A stretch of DNA of 64,000 bases from the NCBI GenBank assembly GCA_020310875.1, contig CM035420.1:187961880-188025879 (forward strand), in the 5' to 3' direction. Shown in pieces: positions 20,170 to 32,599 of this stretch (position 1 is the first letter of the stretch; every line of letters starts with the position of its first letter). The notes under the pieces were generated by a model. That model made no database searches and was not told the DNA's origin. It saw nothing but the letters and a program-made list of their open reading frames with translations. Position numbers and translations under genes: made by a program. This DNA comes from Ceratopteris richardii. Taxonomy: Eukaryota; Streptophyta; Polypodiopsida; Polypodiales; Pteridaceae.

Positions 20170-21161
20170 CTACTCTTTTGATTCTGATGGTGATACTTCT
20201 GAGATGGTGATTGTAGAAGTCCTAATTCCAACTTGCTTCTTCTTCTTAGGACATTTGAATACCATATGATCATGATCTCCACAATAAAAGCATAATCCAT
20301 TCTCGTTTCGATGTTTTCTTTCCTTTTGTGTAAGTCGTCTGACGCTAATGTTATCCAACTGCATGGGTTCTGGTTGAGATTCTTTGAATATATATTGTTG
20401 AGGAATTGAGGTAAACTTGTATTCTCGATCGTGAACAGAAATCGTCTTCTCTTGCTTCCTCTCAAACAACCTATTGTCACACTCAATTGCTTGGTTCATG
20501 AATTCATTCAAAGTATTTACCTTGGGCATGGTTAACATGAGATCCTTGACATCGTCATGTAAGCCCCATCGAAATTGGTTGATAAAATAATCCTCATGCC
20601 ATGTGGATCACAAATGATTTGTCTGAATTTTGATGCATAGGTAGATGTAGGCCTATTTCCTTGATGTAGTTTTCTTAGCTTTGTTTCGGCAACATGTGAA
20701 CAATTGGTATCTCCAAATGAAGATGTGAACTCTCGAATAAAGGCCTTGAAATCATGTAAAATATCCATATCCTTCTCAAGGATAGGTGCAAACCATGAAA
20801 GAGCAGGACCACATAATAGAGTTCCTATGAGTCCTACTTGAGAAGCATCATCTGGGTACCTGTCTGATTGCATCCTTATGAATAGCTTCACTTATTGCAT
20901 AAATCCTTGAAACTTTGATCTCGTCCCATCAAATTTCTCAGGCATGCTCACTTTTAGACTTTTCTTCATGTTAGTTGTCATGGGGGTACTTGAAGAAGAT
21001 TGACTTAAAATGATCTATAGCTCTTGGATTTGCCTTTGAAGTTCTGTGATTACATCTTGAATATTCTGTTGTTGAATCCTTTGTTGGTTTTCTTGTATCT
21101 CTTGGACTTGTTGTTGAATGACTTTAAGTGCAGAAAAAAATTCTTCTTGAATAATCTCCAT
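20170..21161 (-). pseudogene. gag of the outer element
   Basis: From the ATG at 21,161: an N-terminal Gln-rich coiled coil (VIQQQVQEIQENQQRIQQQN), then a Retrotrans_gag core (QVGLIGTLLCGPALSWFAP...FIREFTSSFGD), then a canonical CX2CX4HX4C knuckle (CFYCGDHDHMVFKC) followed by KKKK. It is broken by a TAG near 21,015, a TAA near 20,893 and a frameshift near 20,560. No protease or RT follows. Mobility would have relied on enzymes from another element. Confidence 0.85.
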
Positions 21162-21196
21162 GGTGTCTGATCTTGATGAAGATAGTCTTGCCAAAA

Positions 21197-21893
21197 TGTG
21201 AGGGGAGCACTAGATTGTGCTCTCTGACTACAATAGACAAGATTTCCGAAATACACTTATGATTACAAGAACACCCACATAGGGAAAATAATACAAGAAG
21301 ATGTAACCGATACAAGACGTCCCACAACCCAGGACCAATAGGTATGGAAAACTGGACTAGAGATGATACAGGAGATCCCACAACCCGGGATCGTAAGTAT
21401 GAGATAAGATATCTGGATTACAAGAACTCCCTTCTCGGAGATGAACTGGATACACGAAAGAACTCAACAGGATCTCGTACTAGGAGATTACAAGGGGACA
21501 AGATAGGATGTCCAAGAACTAGACTAGAACAAGGAACAAGACAAGAACTAGAACTAGAACTTGAAGAGTGCTTACTTGGCGATCATGACTCCTTGAGCTC
21601 CCAAGACTGATATTGGTAAGACTGATTATGAATGTGGCCAACCCCTCTTTATATAGGTTTTCAAAGACGGTTCCCAAGGGCGGTTGCGACTTGATGATGT
21701 CATCATGACATATGTCATCGACTCGAAACATGGTCTCTAGATGTCAGAATCAAGCAAGAAGACAGTCGATCATAGGATTTTGGCACATTCCGGACGCAAT
21801 GGAAGCATTTGTTTTCCCAAATTCTTAACCAATCATGAGATATAGGATTCACATAGAATCTAAGATTCAAGATGATTTTCTTTGTTCATGATA
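21197..21893 (-). repeat. 5' LTR of the outer gag-only element
   Basis: Partner of 2,373-3,064. A TATATAAAG promoter-like box lies at 21,647-21,655 (minus). The terminal dinucleotide at the right end reads TA on the minus strand where the other LTR has TG, a single transition. I could not name a tRNA for the adjacent primer site TTTTGGCAAGACTATC. Confidence 0.88.
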
Positions 21894-22031
21894 CCATCTA
21901 CACTCTGTAAAAGCTTCCTCTGCTCTTTGGGATTCGGGGGATTCCGTGGGTACTAGTATCCTTCTACTTTTTCTTTATTTAGTTCAAGTTCGGGAGAGTA
22001 AGCTAAGGTCAAACTTTCTTTATTTAAAAAA
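21894..22031 (+). mobile_element. LINE-B 3' UTR and poly(A), right part of the split LINE
   Basis: CCATCTACACTCTGTAAAAG continues the LINE interrupted at 2,372. It includes the conserved GGGAGAGTA(G)GCTAAGG tail motif and ends in an A-run at 22,026-22,031. Same tail as at 56,860, 58,930, 59,860 and 61,290. Confidence 0.9.
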
Positions 22032-22126
22032 CAAAGTTTTACTTCTTCTGTCATGCAAAGAGCTACTAGCTCGTCAAAATCTGGCATAGTGCTTCTCACT
22101 GAGATAGAAGTATCTAAGCTCTTGTA

Positions 22127-22680
22127 CTACAGTCCTAAATCATTTAGCATAACTGAAATCATATCATCATTATCGATCGTGCAATTTATGGAAGCTAAAT
22201 TATCAGTGATCTTCCTAATTTCAATCACATAATCCATTATGGACCTATTTCCATGCCATACGCTATGTAATTTTTGCTTTAAGTGAACTTTTCTAGCTTC
22301 CGTAGATGTATCATATATCTTATGAATTATGTCCCAAGCTTCCTTCGGTGTGCTAGCTTTCATAATATGTGGAATCAAGCTCTCTGATATACATATCGAA
22401 ATCCAATGGAGAACCTTTCTAGATTTTTCTATCCATATTTCATATTCTCTTTTTTATTTTGCATTCGGATTCTCTGGAAACTCAAGACACTTGTCCTCTC
22501 TATTCACTAGTTTCCATAGACCTTTTCTCATCAAGAAATTTTCCATCCTATATGATCATATGTGGTAATTATCTTTATTCAGCTTATCACCAACTATTTG
22601 CACAATATTATTACCCATCCTTGCAATTTAAGCACTTATCTATGCTATGGCAATTTTATGGCGAGGTCTAGAAAAAATTC
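22127..22680 (-). pseudogene. Copia gag (UBN2-type) remnant
   Basis: The minus frame 22,378-22,127 has TPKEAWDIIHKIYDTSTEAR and QKLHSVWHGNRSIMDYVIEI, typical of copia gag (Retrotran_gag_2/UBN2). Upstream, broken frames to about 22,680 continue the family, including WIEKSRKVLHWISICIS. It is truncated before any zinc knuckle. Confidence 0.75.
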
Positions 22681-22689
22681 CACAGCATT

Positions 22690-23745
22690 TCGACTGTTTT
22701 TGTAGATATATGCACCAAAAACTGAATGTTCACAAGTAATCTCAATGGTTTTTCTCTTGTTCTAAGCACTTCCTGTGTCTCTATGCACTTATATGCTCAA
22801 TTTCTACCTCTCAAAAAAAAAAAAATTGACAGAGTCTCCTTTGTCCAAATTGTATATGAGCCAAGTCAACTATAATCAATCCACTCCGAAAACCCAAACT
22901 CTGGGTAAAAGCATCAATAACAGTTCGTAACGTAAGCAAATATACTCTGACGGGGGTCTCAAAAATGTACATTCATCCCATGATCGATACACGAGGTCTT
23001 TGGATTGTCTTCTCTTTGGTCTTCCACCTATATCACTAGAGTATCTCGAAGCATGAGAATACCCTAGTTAAAAACCTTACCATATCCCTCAATTTTTGTT
23101 TAAATTCAAGGTTTTCAGCAAGGTAATATAAAACCTCACAAGACGCGTGAGTTATCCAATTAAGGACCCGTAATATCATACATTCGTCTCACAACGTGTG
23201 AGTAGTGTCCATTCAAGGACCCGCAATTGCATACATATTGTCGCTTGCCACATGCACTCAAAATAAAAACCGAAACTCAAATATGTACCTGACAATAGAA
23301 AACCTCTCAATAGTTCTCAATTTTCTTGATTTGAGAGCCTCACTTTTCTTTGTTTTCAGGAATAACTCCTCTCTCTCTAAAAAGGAACTTTACAAGAAAC
23401 TCTGTCGAAGACGCTTCTTTGTTCATTCCATCAATCCTCATTGCGTCTGTTTTTTTTAGTCGATTGGAGTTGCAACAATGGCGCAAGCACACCGCGAGCA
23501 ACTCATAGTGTGCCTGCCCATCATATTCGAGCTGCATCTGATGATGTTTATGATGATAAAAATTTCACATGATTCCTAATTCTTGGTTCAATTTCATCTC
23601 TGGAGCTACTGCTACGTAATCTGCCTGGATAAGTCAAAAGCTATCTGATTCTCCAACTCATGAAATCTCATGTGTTATCCGAAGCTCAACAGCGTTGTAT
23701 GCCTTCTTCATCGGCGTCGAGCTCCTCAAACAATGCCGCATGCGA

Positions 23746-23822
<77 letters not shown>

Positions 23823-23972
23823 AATCCTCTTAACTCTGCCTTTAGCTCTCAACGTTGTTACCAAGGGAAACACACAAAAGAGGGTCCGAATCCCTCAGCG
23901 CTTCTTCTTGAAAACCTCTTCAGGAGCAGCCCTAGATTTGACCACTGCTTTTTCTCCACTTTTTTTATCTAT
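22690..23972. other. AT-rich region, no recognised gene
   Basis: No convincing coding frame; only the TA microsatellite and short spurious ORFs. It may be the leader of the minus-strand copia whose primer site is at 23,973-23,986, although 1.3 kb is long for a copia leader. Confidence 0.4.
23749..23820. repeat. (TA)n microsatellite, about 36 units
   Basis: Uninterrupted AT alternation. The IYIYIY-type ORFs reading through it on both strands are artefacts. Confidence 0.97.
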
Positions 23973-23986
23973 GGCTCTGATACCAA
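23973..23986 (-). promoter_or_regulatory. tRNA-iMet primer binding site (copia-type)
   Basis: TTGGTATCAGAGCC on the minus strand is the standard copia PBS. It implies a minus-strand copia with its 5' LTR to the right of 23,987; the LTR limits are not visible. Confidence 0.7.
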
Positions 23987-24990
23987 CTATTAGCGCATCT
24001 ATGGCGTGATGGCGTGATCAATACACCGCGACACAGACGACCCTCAGACAATGATCCATTTACGGAGACAAAGAAAATCTGCAACGCGCGTCAGCGGCGG
24101 TGGTCCTCATTCTATATCATTAGTTTTGTTGTTTTGTATTTACATAAGTTTTGGCATATCGCCACGTCATCAATCTTGTGAATGGAAGTGATTTTCTTTG
24201 TGTTTTTATTGTCTGTCATGTTAAAATGGCTTGCATGTGTGTGTATCACAACGAAACAAACTATGATAAGATAAGGTAAAGAGTTGAGCGAGGATGGTGA
24301 GGACTATAAGGGGATACCGATATCAGAAAAAATGAGACAAAATAAGGTGGTGTATAGGTTTGGGAGATAGATACCAAATGTGAGCATTATGATTGATGCT
24401 CTGGTGACTAAAGCTCTAGAGAACTATGCTCCATGTCCAGGTCCATGTCCAACACATGGACATTGGATCGGTCATTATTATCCTGGATTTCAGTTAGTAA
24501 AGATTGAACAAGTTTGCATCCGATCAACAAATTTATATAAAAATATCAAACTTTGAGTTGCTTTAAATTCCCACGTGAATTTATTTGATTAAACTATGAG
24601 TCAAGAACAAGTTTTAGAACTTTCCAGCAGTGCATAAACACCCTCACTACTAAGAATGTGCGCTGGTTTAGGTAACTAGGACCACACCTATCAATGTTGT
24701 GAATTGTATCATTGCAAATGGTAAGATTGCTCAAGAAGAGTAACCAAAAGTGGCTACACAAGTTCATATGAGAGAGCAAGCTGTCTAGATAGACAGTGAG
24801 GAGGTCCCGAAAAGTCAATAGCAACACAAAGATTCAGAGTCTTTTGATAATGTGGGGAAAAAGGCACAGAATCATAGAGAAGGGAACACAAAATGAAAAT
24901 GGAAAAGAAGAGTGGAGTTTGAGAGTCATGTCTAAAATCTAGAACAAGCCGTCAGCATGCAATGCATGGAAGAGAAGGAATTAGCCTCAA
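23987..24990. other. Possible copia 5' LTR and unrecognised sequence
   Basis: Should contain the LTR belonging to the primer site at 23,973. I find no repeat partner in the window and no coding signal. Confidence 0.3.
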
Positions 24991-26980
24991 ATTTATAAGG
25001 AAAAGAAAGATGAATTCGAGAGCCTACATCCAGAAATGAAGTTACAGTCATAAACAGTGAAGAGTTAGACATGCTTTTACAAGTACTTCTCGCGCATAAT
25101 CAGGAATAACATGATAAATGTCCAAGAAGGGGCCCTACTGTAGAACACATGGACATATGTAGACAAATGTTTGAAGTCACACAACAACTACATGATAAGA
25201 TCTCCCCTTTAGTTTTTCGAACAAGAATCTAGGAGGAAGTAATTGATGAGCTCATGCAACAGATCATATGCCATATGCAAAAACCTACAGGATCTGAACC
25301 CACTACACATTCAAAATAAGGGAAGCTTCAGATTGCGAATGTGTGGATTCTTGATTTGGACATTATAGAGAAAAATCAAAAGCTTTTGGATCATAATCCA
25401 CCATTTAATAAGCTAGAATCTGAAGACACATAGACCATAGTGGAGATAGGACACCAACAAAATGGGTCAGCTAGCAAAGAAAAATAGTTATGTGGCCCCA
25501 AGTCTTCAGAACTTGCCAGGATATTCGGGAGACCATGAAGACATGTGAGGTTTCCGGAAAACAAAAGTGTCACTAAGAGGGAACAAAGCCCTCAAAGACT
25601 TAAGCGAGAATAGGATGAACACTTATTCTAACTCAAGTGTCTCACAAGCTCGTATATCACTAGAGTTTGTCTTTGACACCAACTATGAATGTGTAGAGAA
25701 GCTAAACAAAGGGAGCAAAGATTATTGAAAAACTCTACCAATATGCCCAGCATGCTCAATGATGAGAGGTGGGAATCACATAAGTGGAAAGATATCAATG
25801 ATGAGAGGTGGGAATCACATAAGTGGAAAGATATCCTAGATAGAGTAGATGAATGCATTACAAAGCGAACCTTGTGAGAGTACCAAGATGATAAGGGCTA
25901 TGATGTATTTATGTCCAAGGTGCTAAAAGAAGAAGCAATTTCAAAAAGAGACAAGATAGAGACAACAACTCCATCAGCTTATCCCATAACCTTAGAACAT
26001 GATACGAAGGATTTACACAGTGAAGGGAAATATGAAATTCATGAAGATTTCCCAGATGATTCTGCCTTGACTTAAAATGAAAGTCAAGGAGGGGGCTGTA
26101 GGAGTCCTCATGAAATATCCAATGGTGCCAATACTCCCCAGGATATGAGTTGCCATCTTCCACATGATTGAAGAGACTCTAATACACAAGATAGATCAAA
26201 AGAGGTCAAACTCCAAACAACGAAGGAAGAATAAAAGAAAGAAGAAGTCATATCATAAGTGGACACATCAGTCTTGGGCTAGATCACATTATAGCTCGAT
26301 TCAATAGGTTTGGGTGCCAAAAGAAAGTCGTTCAAGCACATGTGCAAGAAAGTTTTATGTGGGTACCCAAGATCCATCTAGTTCAGATTACTCAAGAAAG
26401 TAGACTATTAGAGCATGCACAAAAGAGGAGAAGGGCTAAGGCTCCAAAAATTTCTATCAAGCACGAATAAGAAAAGAAGTTTCCATAAGAAGAGCATTGT
26501 CTATAACCCCAAAAATTTCATATTTGGGTGTCTGGACCTCTCATTGTGGCACAAGAAAATCATGAAGACATTTGCATTCCAAATGATCATTTCACAAGGT
26601 ATATTAGAGAAAGAAACTAGAGACCAAAACATCTCCTACAAAGAAGCAATGAAATGGACTACCAAGTCGATGCATTATGATCAAAGAAAATGCTCAAATT
26701 ATCCGAGAGCAATCAAATTAATTTGAATCCAAAAATCTTAGATTCAATCGTCAAAGCGAGGTCGATATATATGGAGGCCAAATCCATGCAATTTGATTCT
26801 AACACTCATGGCTTCCAAACAAGGATAAAGGAATCATCGGCTAAAGTAGTTGCTAACATGGCAACTCAAAGAAAATCAAGCCACTAATCAACAAGGACCA
26901 AAGGCTTCTACTAAGACTAAGAAGATATGGGTTGCCAAACCACCACTATCCTCAACAACCATGCAACATGTACCAGACAC
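24990..26980 (+). other. Heavily decayed retroelement, type uncertain
   Basis: Short plus-strand frames with VWVPKESRSS near 26,310 and KKIWVAKPP near 26,925. These resemble the WVPK tail of the 16.9-kb element, or the gag-protease linker of SIRE-type copia elements. Stops are too dense to choose. A 39-bp tandem duplication lies within. Confidence 0.3.
25756..25833. repeat. Exact 39-bp tandem duplication
   Basis: 25,756-25,794 and 25,795-25,833 are identical. The unit is 13 codons long, so it keeps frame. Confidence 0.95.
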
Positions 26981-27852
26981 TCTAGAGTTTTTTTTTTTTG
27001 AGAGAGAACATTCTTGTCATATATGAAGAAGCTTTAGTAGGCAAAGGAAAAGCCTATCCCTGCAATAACCATGCGCTTATTGTACAACCCAATTTCTTGC
27101 ACTCATTCTAAGATCTTTTGTGCTTGAAGTAAGCATCTAATTAGGGCCACATTACATGGTCGTGCATGAGACAACATTTTGAAATCCCATGCATGAGAGA
27201 GATACATTGTTAGTGAGGTCATCAATAATCCATGCAGAGTTGCAAGTTGCAACTTACTTTTGATTGCTAAGGACAAAAGTAAAATGTTCCAATGGGAAGA
27301 ATCTCATTCATATTGGTGGCACATGATTCATATCATAAGATTTAACGGCCATTGAAGGATCAGTATTTCATAATACAAGAATTCCAGGTTTCAAAGTGTG
27401 AGAACAATAGGAAGCTATCCTAGAATAGATATTGAAAGTGGAATAAGGTTCTTGAGCTAAAGTGTGGCATCACATTCAAATATACGATGGTCAATTCTCG
27501 ATGACCCTCCTTGTTTTTTGAAATCCTACTGCTCAATTTTTGAGGTGGAGAAGGAGGTGTGCCACCTAATATCACAGGACGCTCACAAAAATGCTTGCAT
27601 GCGATTAATCCCCCCAAGCATGCATCGTCCTTGCTATATTGCCTCTCCATTTACCATCTTGGAGTCCTCAAGGTGGCATCACACATGGGTGGCACATTGC
27701 ACTCATGTGTGCCCTTGGAGCTAAGCTTAAGAGCTAGTTCTCAACATCTCCTCAATGTTCACTCCCATATAACATTTCCTTCCCCTTAGCTCCAATTTTG
27801 TCCTCAAAAATGGTATTGGAAGGTTTCAGAGAAGAAGAGAATCAATGGAACA
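26980..27852 (-). other. Possible 3' LTR of the chromovirus to the right
   Basis: It lies directly beyond a polypurine tract. On the minus strand a TGTTCCATTG start at 27,852 is consistent with an LTR beginning. The left limit and a partner repeat are not seen. A T-run at 26,989-26,999 is the only other feature. Confidence 0.35.
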
Positions 27853-27855
27853 GTA

Positions 27856-27871
27856 CTCCCCCTCTATCCCC
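27856..27871 (-). promoter_or_regulatory. Candidate polypurine tract
   Basis: GGGGATAGAGGGGGAG on the minus strand, three bases before a TGTT LTR-like start and just downstream of the chromodomain end of pol. Confidence 0.55.
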
Positions 27872-27925
27872 ATGTATTCGATGTACATGGTCATATCTTT
27901 GTGTTGTTTCCCCGTATCCTTCCCC

Positions 27926-30900
27926 TTAAGAAGACTCTTGGGAAGATAATCTAAAGCTTGGAAATCGTATCTGAAGGGTGCTAGCCCGCTCCCATGTAGC
28001 ACTATCCTCCGAACTATCTTTCCACTTTACTAGACACTCTTTATATAAGTGACTTCTTGTCCGTTTCTCTCGAGTGCATAGTATGCTCTCACGCTCATGT
28101 GGAATACATTGAACAGAAATAGGAACTACTACCTCACTATTTGGAATGAGGTTGTCAGATTCGCCCAGCCTTTTCTTAAGCCGGTTAACATGAAATACAA
28201 GATGAAATTGGTTATTCTCTAGAAGTTGGGGATGGTAAGCCATCTTCCCTATTCTCTTAAGTATTGGAAAAGGTCCACAATACCTAAGAGATAGTTTTGG
28301 ACAAGTTCCTATCTTCATGGTTTCAAATCTAGATGGAACTCTAAGATAGACTTTCTCTCCTACCTCAAAGTTGATGTCTCTCCTTTGAGGGTCAGCATAG
28401 GCTCTACCCTATTGTGAGCTCTCCTAATACTGTCCTTAGCAAGCCTCAACATGTCGTTCATCTCTTCCAAGAAGTCCTTTACAGCTTGAACTTTCTCATT
28501 CTGCAATCCTACTACATAAGGAGCTCTTGGCTAAAGCCCGTACATAAGCATAAATGGACTATGCCTAGTGGAAGATTGCATGGCACTATTATATGCAAAC
28601 TCTACTATAGGTAAATTCTCTTCCCAATTAGTTTGGCTTCCATTCACATATGCTCAAAGCATATCCTCTAGGATTTGGCTAAGCTTTATATCCAACCTTT
28701 TGAAGATTGCTCTTTAAAAGTGGCTAGTAAACTTCCTATCCCAATCAAAAACTATCTAAAGGAACAACATATAACAGATATAGGTTCTCTACAAATATTC
28801 TAGCCAACCTAGGTGACTTCACTATAGTATGTGTCATAATTAACCTAGCCATTTTGGTTAACCTATCCACAATTACCCAGATAGAATCGTGCCCTTTCTG
28901 TGTCTTACATAATACAATTATGAAATTCGTCAACATACTCTCCCATTTCCCATTGGCAATGTATAAAAGGTGGAGTATTCCTCCAATCCTAAATCTTTCA
29001 AATTTAATGACCTGGCATTTAATGCATTTAAGCACATACTCTAGGATATCCTTATGAGGTTTAGGCCAGTAAACTACCTCTTAACAAGATCATAAGTCTT
29101 GTTAAATCCTAGGTGTCCTACACTAGGTGTGTCATTACATTCACATAAATGTGCGGTCTCATCTCAAGATCTCTAGGGACACACACCTTACTCTTATATA
29201 ATAGATATCCATCATGGACACTCTAATTCTTCCACTTGAATCCTTCTTGAGTACCTATCGATACTCGATCGTCAGTGGAGACCCGTATATCATGATCCCC
29301 ATTCTCTATGGCTTCCCAAATCTCAAAATATGCAGGATCAAACCTACATTTCCCTCTAATGGACTCAAATAGATCACTAGTGATCTGAGTAAAACTCAAT
29401 CCATTGAGCATAGGCATGCAGCTAAGAGAATCTGCCACTACATTAAACTTTCCCTTCCTATACCTAAGCTCATAGTCAAACTCCTAAAGGGTCTCTGCCC
29501 GTTGGGCCTTATGACCTTTAAGGTCTATTTGATTAGAGAGCCACTTAATGATCTCTTCATCAAACACTATCGCGACTTTGGCACCATATAAATAATGACA
29601 CCACTTCATCAAAGCATGGACACTTGCATACAACTTCTTCTCATATGTAGAGGAATTCTTTTGAGTTGGTTCTAGTTTCTTACTCTCAAAAGCTAGTGGT
29701 GGACCATCCTAAACTAAAACCGCTCGAATAGCAAAGTCACTTGTGTCAGTATCAACCACAAAGTGTTTATAAGGATTTGCTATGTGCAAAAGTGGAACTA
29801 TAGCAATTGCTACTTTTGATTTCTCCATACTTTTCTTCTGTTTGTCTCCCCAATGAAAGACTTTCCCTTTACCTTTAAGCTGTTCCATCATCAAAGCAAA
29901 AATTTTGGCATACTTCTTAATGAATCTTCCATAGAAGCCTGATAAATCTAGGAAGATCTACAACTCTTCCAAGTTGCTAGGATGTGGCCATTCCATGATA
30001 GCCCTTAGTTTTGAAGATGGATTCCATGTTGGGAGACTATATGCCCAAGGTATCTAACCTCTGTTTTGAAACATTTACACTTGGAATAGCTTTGTCAAGT
30101 GTTCCAAGTGTTCTTGTTCTGATCTACTATAGATCAGAATATCATCAAGGAAGTCTACTACAAACTACCCTAGATAAGGCCATAATACACTATTCATGAG
30201 CTTCATGAAAGTGGTAAGAGCATTGATGAGACCAAAAGGCATCACCAAAAACTCATAGTTCCCATATCTAATCTTGAATGCAATTTTAGGGACATCCTTT
30301 GCCCTAATCCTAATCTGATGATATCCTAATCTAAGGTCAAGCTTGGTAAAATACTTAGCTTGATGTAACTGATCAAATAGGTCTTCCAACCTAGGCATTG
30401 AAAACCTATTTTTGATAGTTACCTTGTTTAGTGGTCTATAGTCTATGTATGATCTCATAGAGCCATCCTCCTTCTTAACCAAGAGCATTGGTGATGCCAA
30501 AGGTGAGTTACTAGGTCTAATGAAGTCCTTATCTAATTAGTCTTGTAACTATCTCTCAACCTCCTTATGTTGAGGAACACTAAGCCTACACTGTCGCTTA
30601 CAAATAGGGTTAGTGTTAGTAACTACCTCAATAGCATGGTCAATGGCCCTTCTCTTAGTTGGTGACCCTCTAGGTAAGTCACTGGTGAAAACATCTCTAA
30701 ATTCAAACATAAGATCTTTAAAACCTTTAACAACACACTCTTGCAAGAGAGAATAGTAAAAAGTCATATCCATATTTACATTTCTAGCATGGAAATATAC
30801 ATCAAATGAAGTGTGTGTACAATGCTCAAAGTCCTGACTATGCAACAAAAAGATCTCCTATACATGTTGAAAATGACTAAAGACTATACAACTCGAAAGA

Positions 30901-31319
30901 TGAGATGAGAGGTGCACTAGGTACATCTCTCTCTCCCTGTATAGAAAATTTACTTCCATTTCTTTAAAACTCAAGGGTGTTGTTTTGGTAACTGCGTTTA
31001 AGTGTCTCCCAACCCCCATAGACACTCTCTTCCTAATACAAGGTTTGAGGAAACCTTCATTCTTTGCTTTCAAAGCCTATTTCTAAAGCATTTTTGGGAT
31101 GTCTTTTGGAGCCGTTTTGGAGTACTTCCGCACATAGTTCTCTTTAGATAGGTCCAAGAACATCAAGAAGAGTGTTATTTGTACTTCTCTGACATTAAAT
31201 ATCAACCTTTGGGGCTGTGTTTTCAGCCACACTTGCAAAACTACAAGTTTCTTGAAAGATTTCAGTTTTGGTGGGAGCAGTCGTTGCAAATTTATGCAGG
31301 TTTTTTGAGCCAAAAACAT
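27926..31319 (-). pseudogene. Chromovirus (Ty3) pol remnant
   Basis: Minus-strand order: protease-RT linker and RT N-terminus (30,549-30,848, with ITMFEFRDVFTSDLPRG-like sequence), RT (30,165-30,500: [40 protein letters not shown]), RNase H with HFVVDTDTSDFAIRAVL (29,709-29,894), integrase parts (29,223-29,438; 28,745-29,035 with WVIVDRLTKMARLI), then the integrase C-terminus and a chromodomain (27,926-28,318: GPFPILKRIGKMAY, ECLVKWKDSSEDSATWE). Stops and frameshifts occur throughout and gag is not recognisable. The chromodomain separates it clearly from the 16.9-kb element. Confidence 0.85.
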
Positions 31320-31960
31320 CAGAGTTGACAGACACTTGCAGGTGTTATTGGTTAGTTTTTGGGTTGTGCATTCAGCCTTTTTAGTGTCATTTTACTGCAT
31401 ATATTGAGCACATACACATTATGTATGCTTCTGTGGATACCGCTTATGTACGTCCATGTGGTCATTGATATAGCAATTATGTTCTTTGCATAAAGCCTTT
31501 TACGTTCGACAAAGAGGGTCGTGGTGAGGTTTTCTTAACTGGGAGACACCCAGATGTTGGGGTCTCTTTGGTGATGCAGGTGGAAGACTTACCCAGCCTC
31601 ACCATAGGAGATGTATGATAACTGTTCATAGGTGCTCGATAAGCCTAGTTGGCGTCTATTGGGTAACTGATTATATTTAGTGGAGTCAGTGATTCACTAT
31701 GCAGGCAAACATGTCAGTACTTGTAGTTTTATGATATTTTGACACTAGTCATACGCTCATTTTGTAGAGGATATCCTGGCAAAATTTTTCCATATTTTTG
31801 GTTTTGTCAACTATATAGTGGTTGATTTACTCCTTGATACACTTATTCGTTGGTGTTCGGACTCTTCTAGCTCCATTATCATTCCATTCAGTGCTCTACC
31901 ATCATGGGTAGAGGTCTCAGGCACAGCCGGTGGATCAGGGTCTAGTGCTAGTGTTCTGAG
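31320..31960. other. Unassigned sequence, possibly an LTR
   Basis: No coding motif. It precedes a copia gag start and could include that element's LTR and leader, but no primer site or repeat partner is visible. Confidence 0.3.
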
Positions 31961-32085
31961 GAGGAGCTATAACTTGCAGGGCAAAGACCATTTTGAGATC
32001 CGAAAATTTGTTGGCACAAACTTTGCTCTATGGAAGAATCAGATTAAAGATGTGTTGTTGATATATTTAGGTAGTGATCTGTGTG
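31960..32085 (+). pseudogene. Copia gag N-terminal fragment
   Basis: FEIRKFVGTNFALWKNQIKDVLL matches the conserved start of copia gag proteins (F-G-T-N-F/Y-x-x-W). It breaks off near 32,085, where the LTR-like start of the next copia begins. Confidence 0.75.
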
Positions 32086-32283
32086 AACACACTAGGACCA
32101 CTGGGGCACTTTTTTCCCTCTTTAGGAGGTTTTTTTCCCCCAGCTTGTATATACGCCTATTGCCCTAATGGGCTACTTATCTTTGTACATTCTCTAGTAA
32201 TACATTCGGTATTGTGTGTTGTGCTCCAAGCTTCTTCTTCTTCCTTGTGCTGTTCGCATGCTTCCGTAGACTTCTAACTCCAA
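32086..32283 (+). repeat. Probable copia 5' LTR (single copy)
   Basis: About 200 bp ending AACTCCAACA just before a tRNA-iMet primer site. The start is placed only approximately, at the break in the preceding gag. The 3' LTR is absent because the element is truncated. Confidence 0.55.
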
Positions 32284-32286
32284 CAA

Positions 32287-32301
32287 TTGGTATCAAAGCA
32301 G
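32287..32301 (+). promoter_or_regulatory. tRNA-iMet primer binding site
   Basis: TTGGTATCAAAGCAG, the copia PBS with one change (A for G in CAGAG). Confidence 0.85.
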
Positions 32302-32599
32302 GTCGTCGCTTCATCTAGGGCGCCATCGACACTCCTCCGTTTGCAGTCTCAGAATCGCACAAATTTTGGTGAGCATACTTAGCGTGTTTTCGAGAGCTCG
32401 TTTTGGCCTCCGAACGCACTATCGCAGTGCTTGTGCAAGCTATTTCGTATTTTTGTGCCAAAGGTATATACCAGTTTTTGTTCCCCAATATAAGCGTCTC
32501 GAAGTCTGCTACAGGTCTAGCGGAATTCTTCTGGGCAGTTCTGTTCAACTTTTTGAGATACAATCAATTTTCTGCATCAAGGTATTTTAGTCACTGGCC

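Larger units (their letters stand above)
2373..21893 (-). mobile_element. Outer LTR retrotransposon with gag only (TR-GAG-like), interrupted by a younger element
   Basis: It is bounded by long direct repeats 2,373-3,064 and 21,197-21,893. The TSD is TCATC (2,368-2,372) / CCATC (21,894-21,898), one mismatch. Once the inserted 16.9-kb element is set aside, the internal region is only about 1.24 kb: 20,091-21,196 plus 3,065-3,202. It holds a gag-like frame and no protease, RT, RNase H or integrase. Gag orientation and LTR TATA boxes place it on the minus strand, with its 5' LTR at the right. Gag-only terminal-repeat elements (TR-GAG) are a known non-autonomous class in plants. Calling this one is inference from the short interior. 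Confidence 0.85.

Noticed and set aside
23658..24009. IYIYIY-rich ORFs on both strands
   Set aside because: Read-through of a TA microsatellite.
26989..26999. T-run as the poly(A) tail of a minus-strand LINE
   Set aside because: The conserved LINE tail motif is absent on either side.
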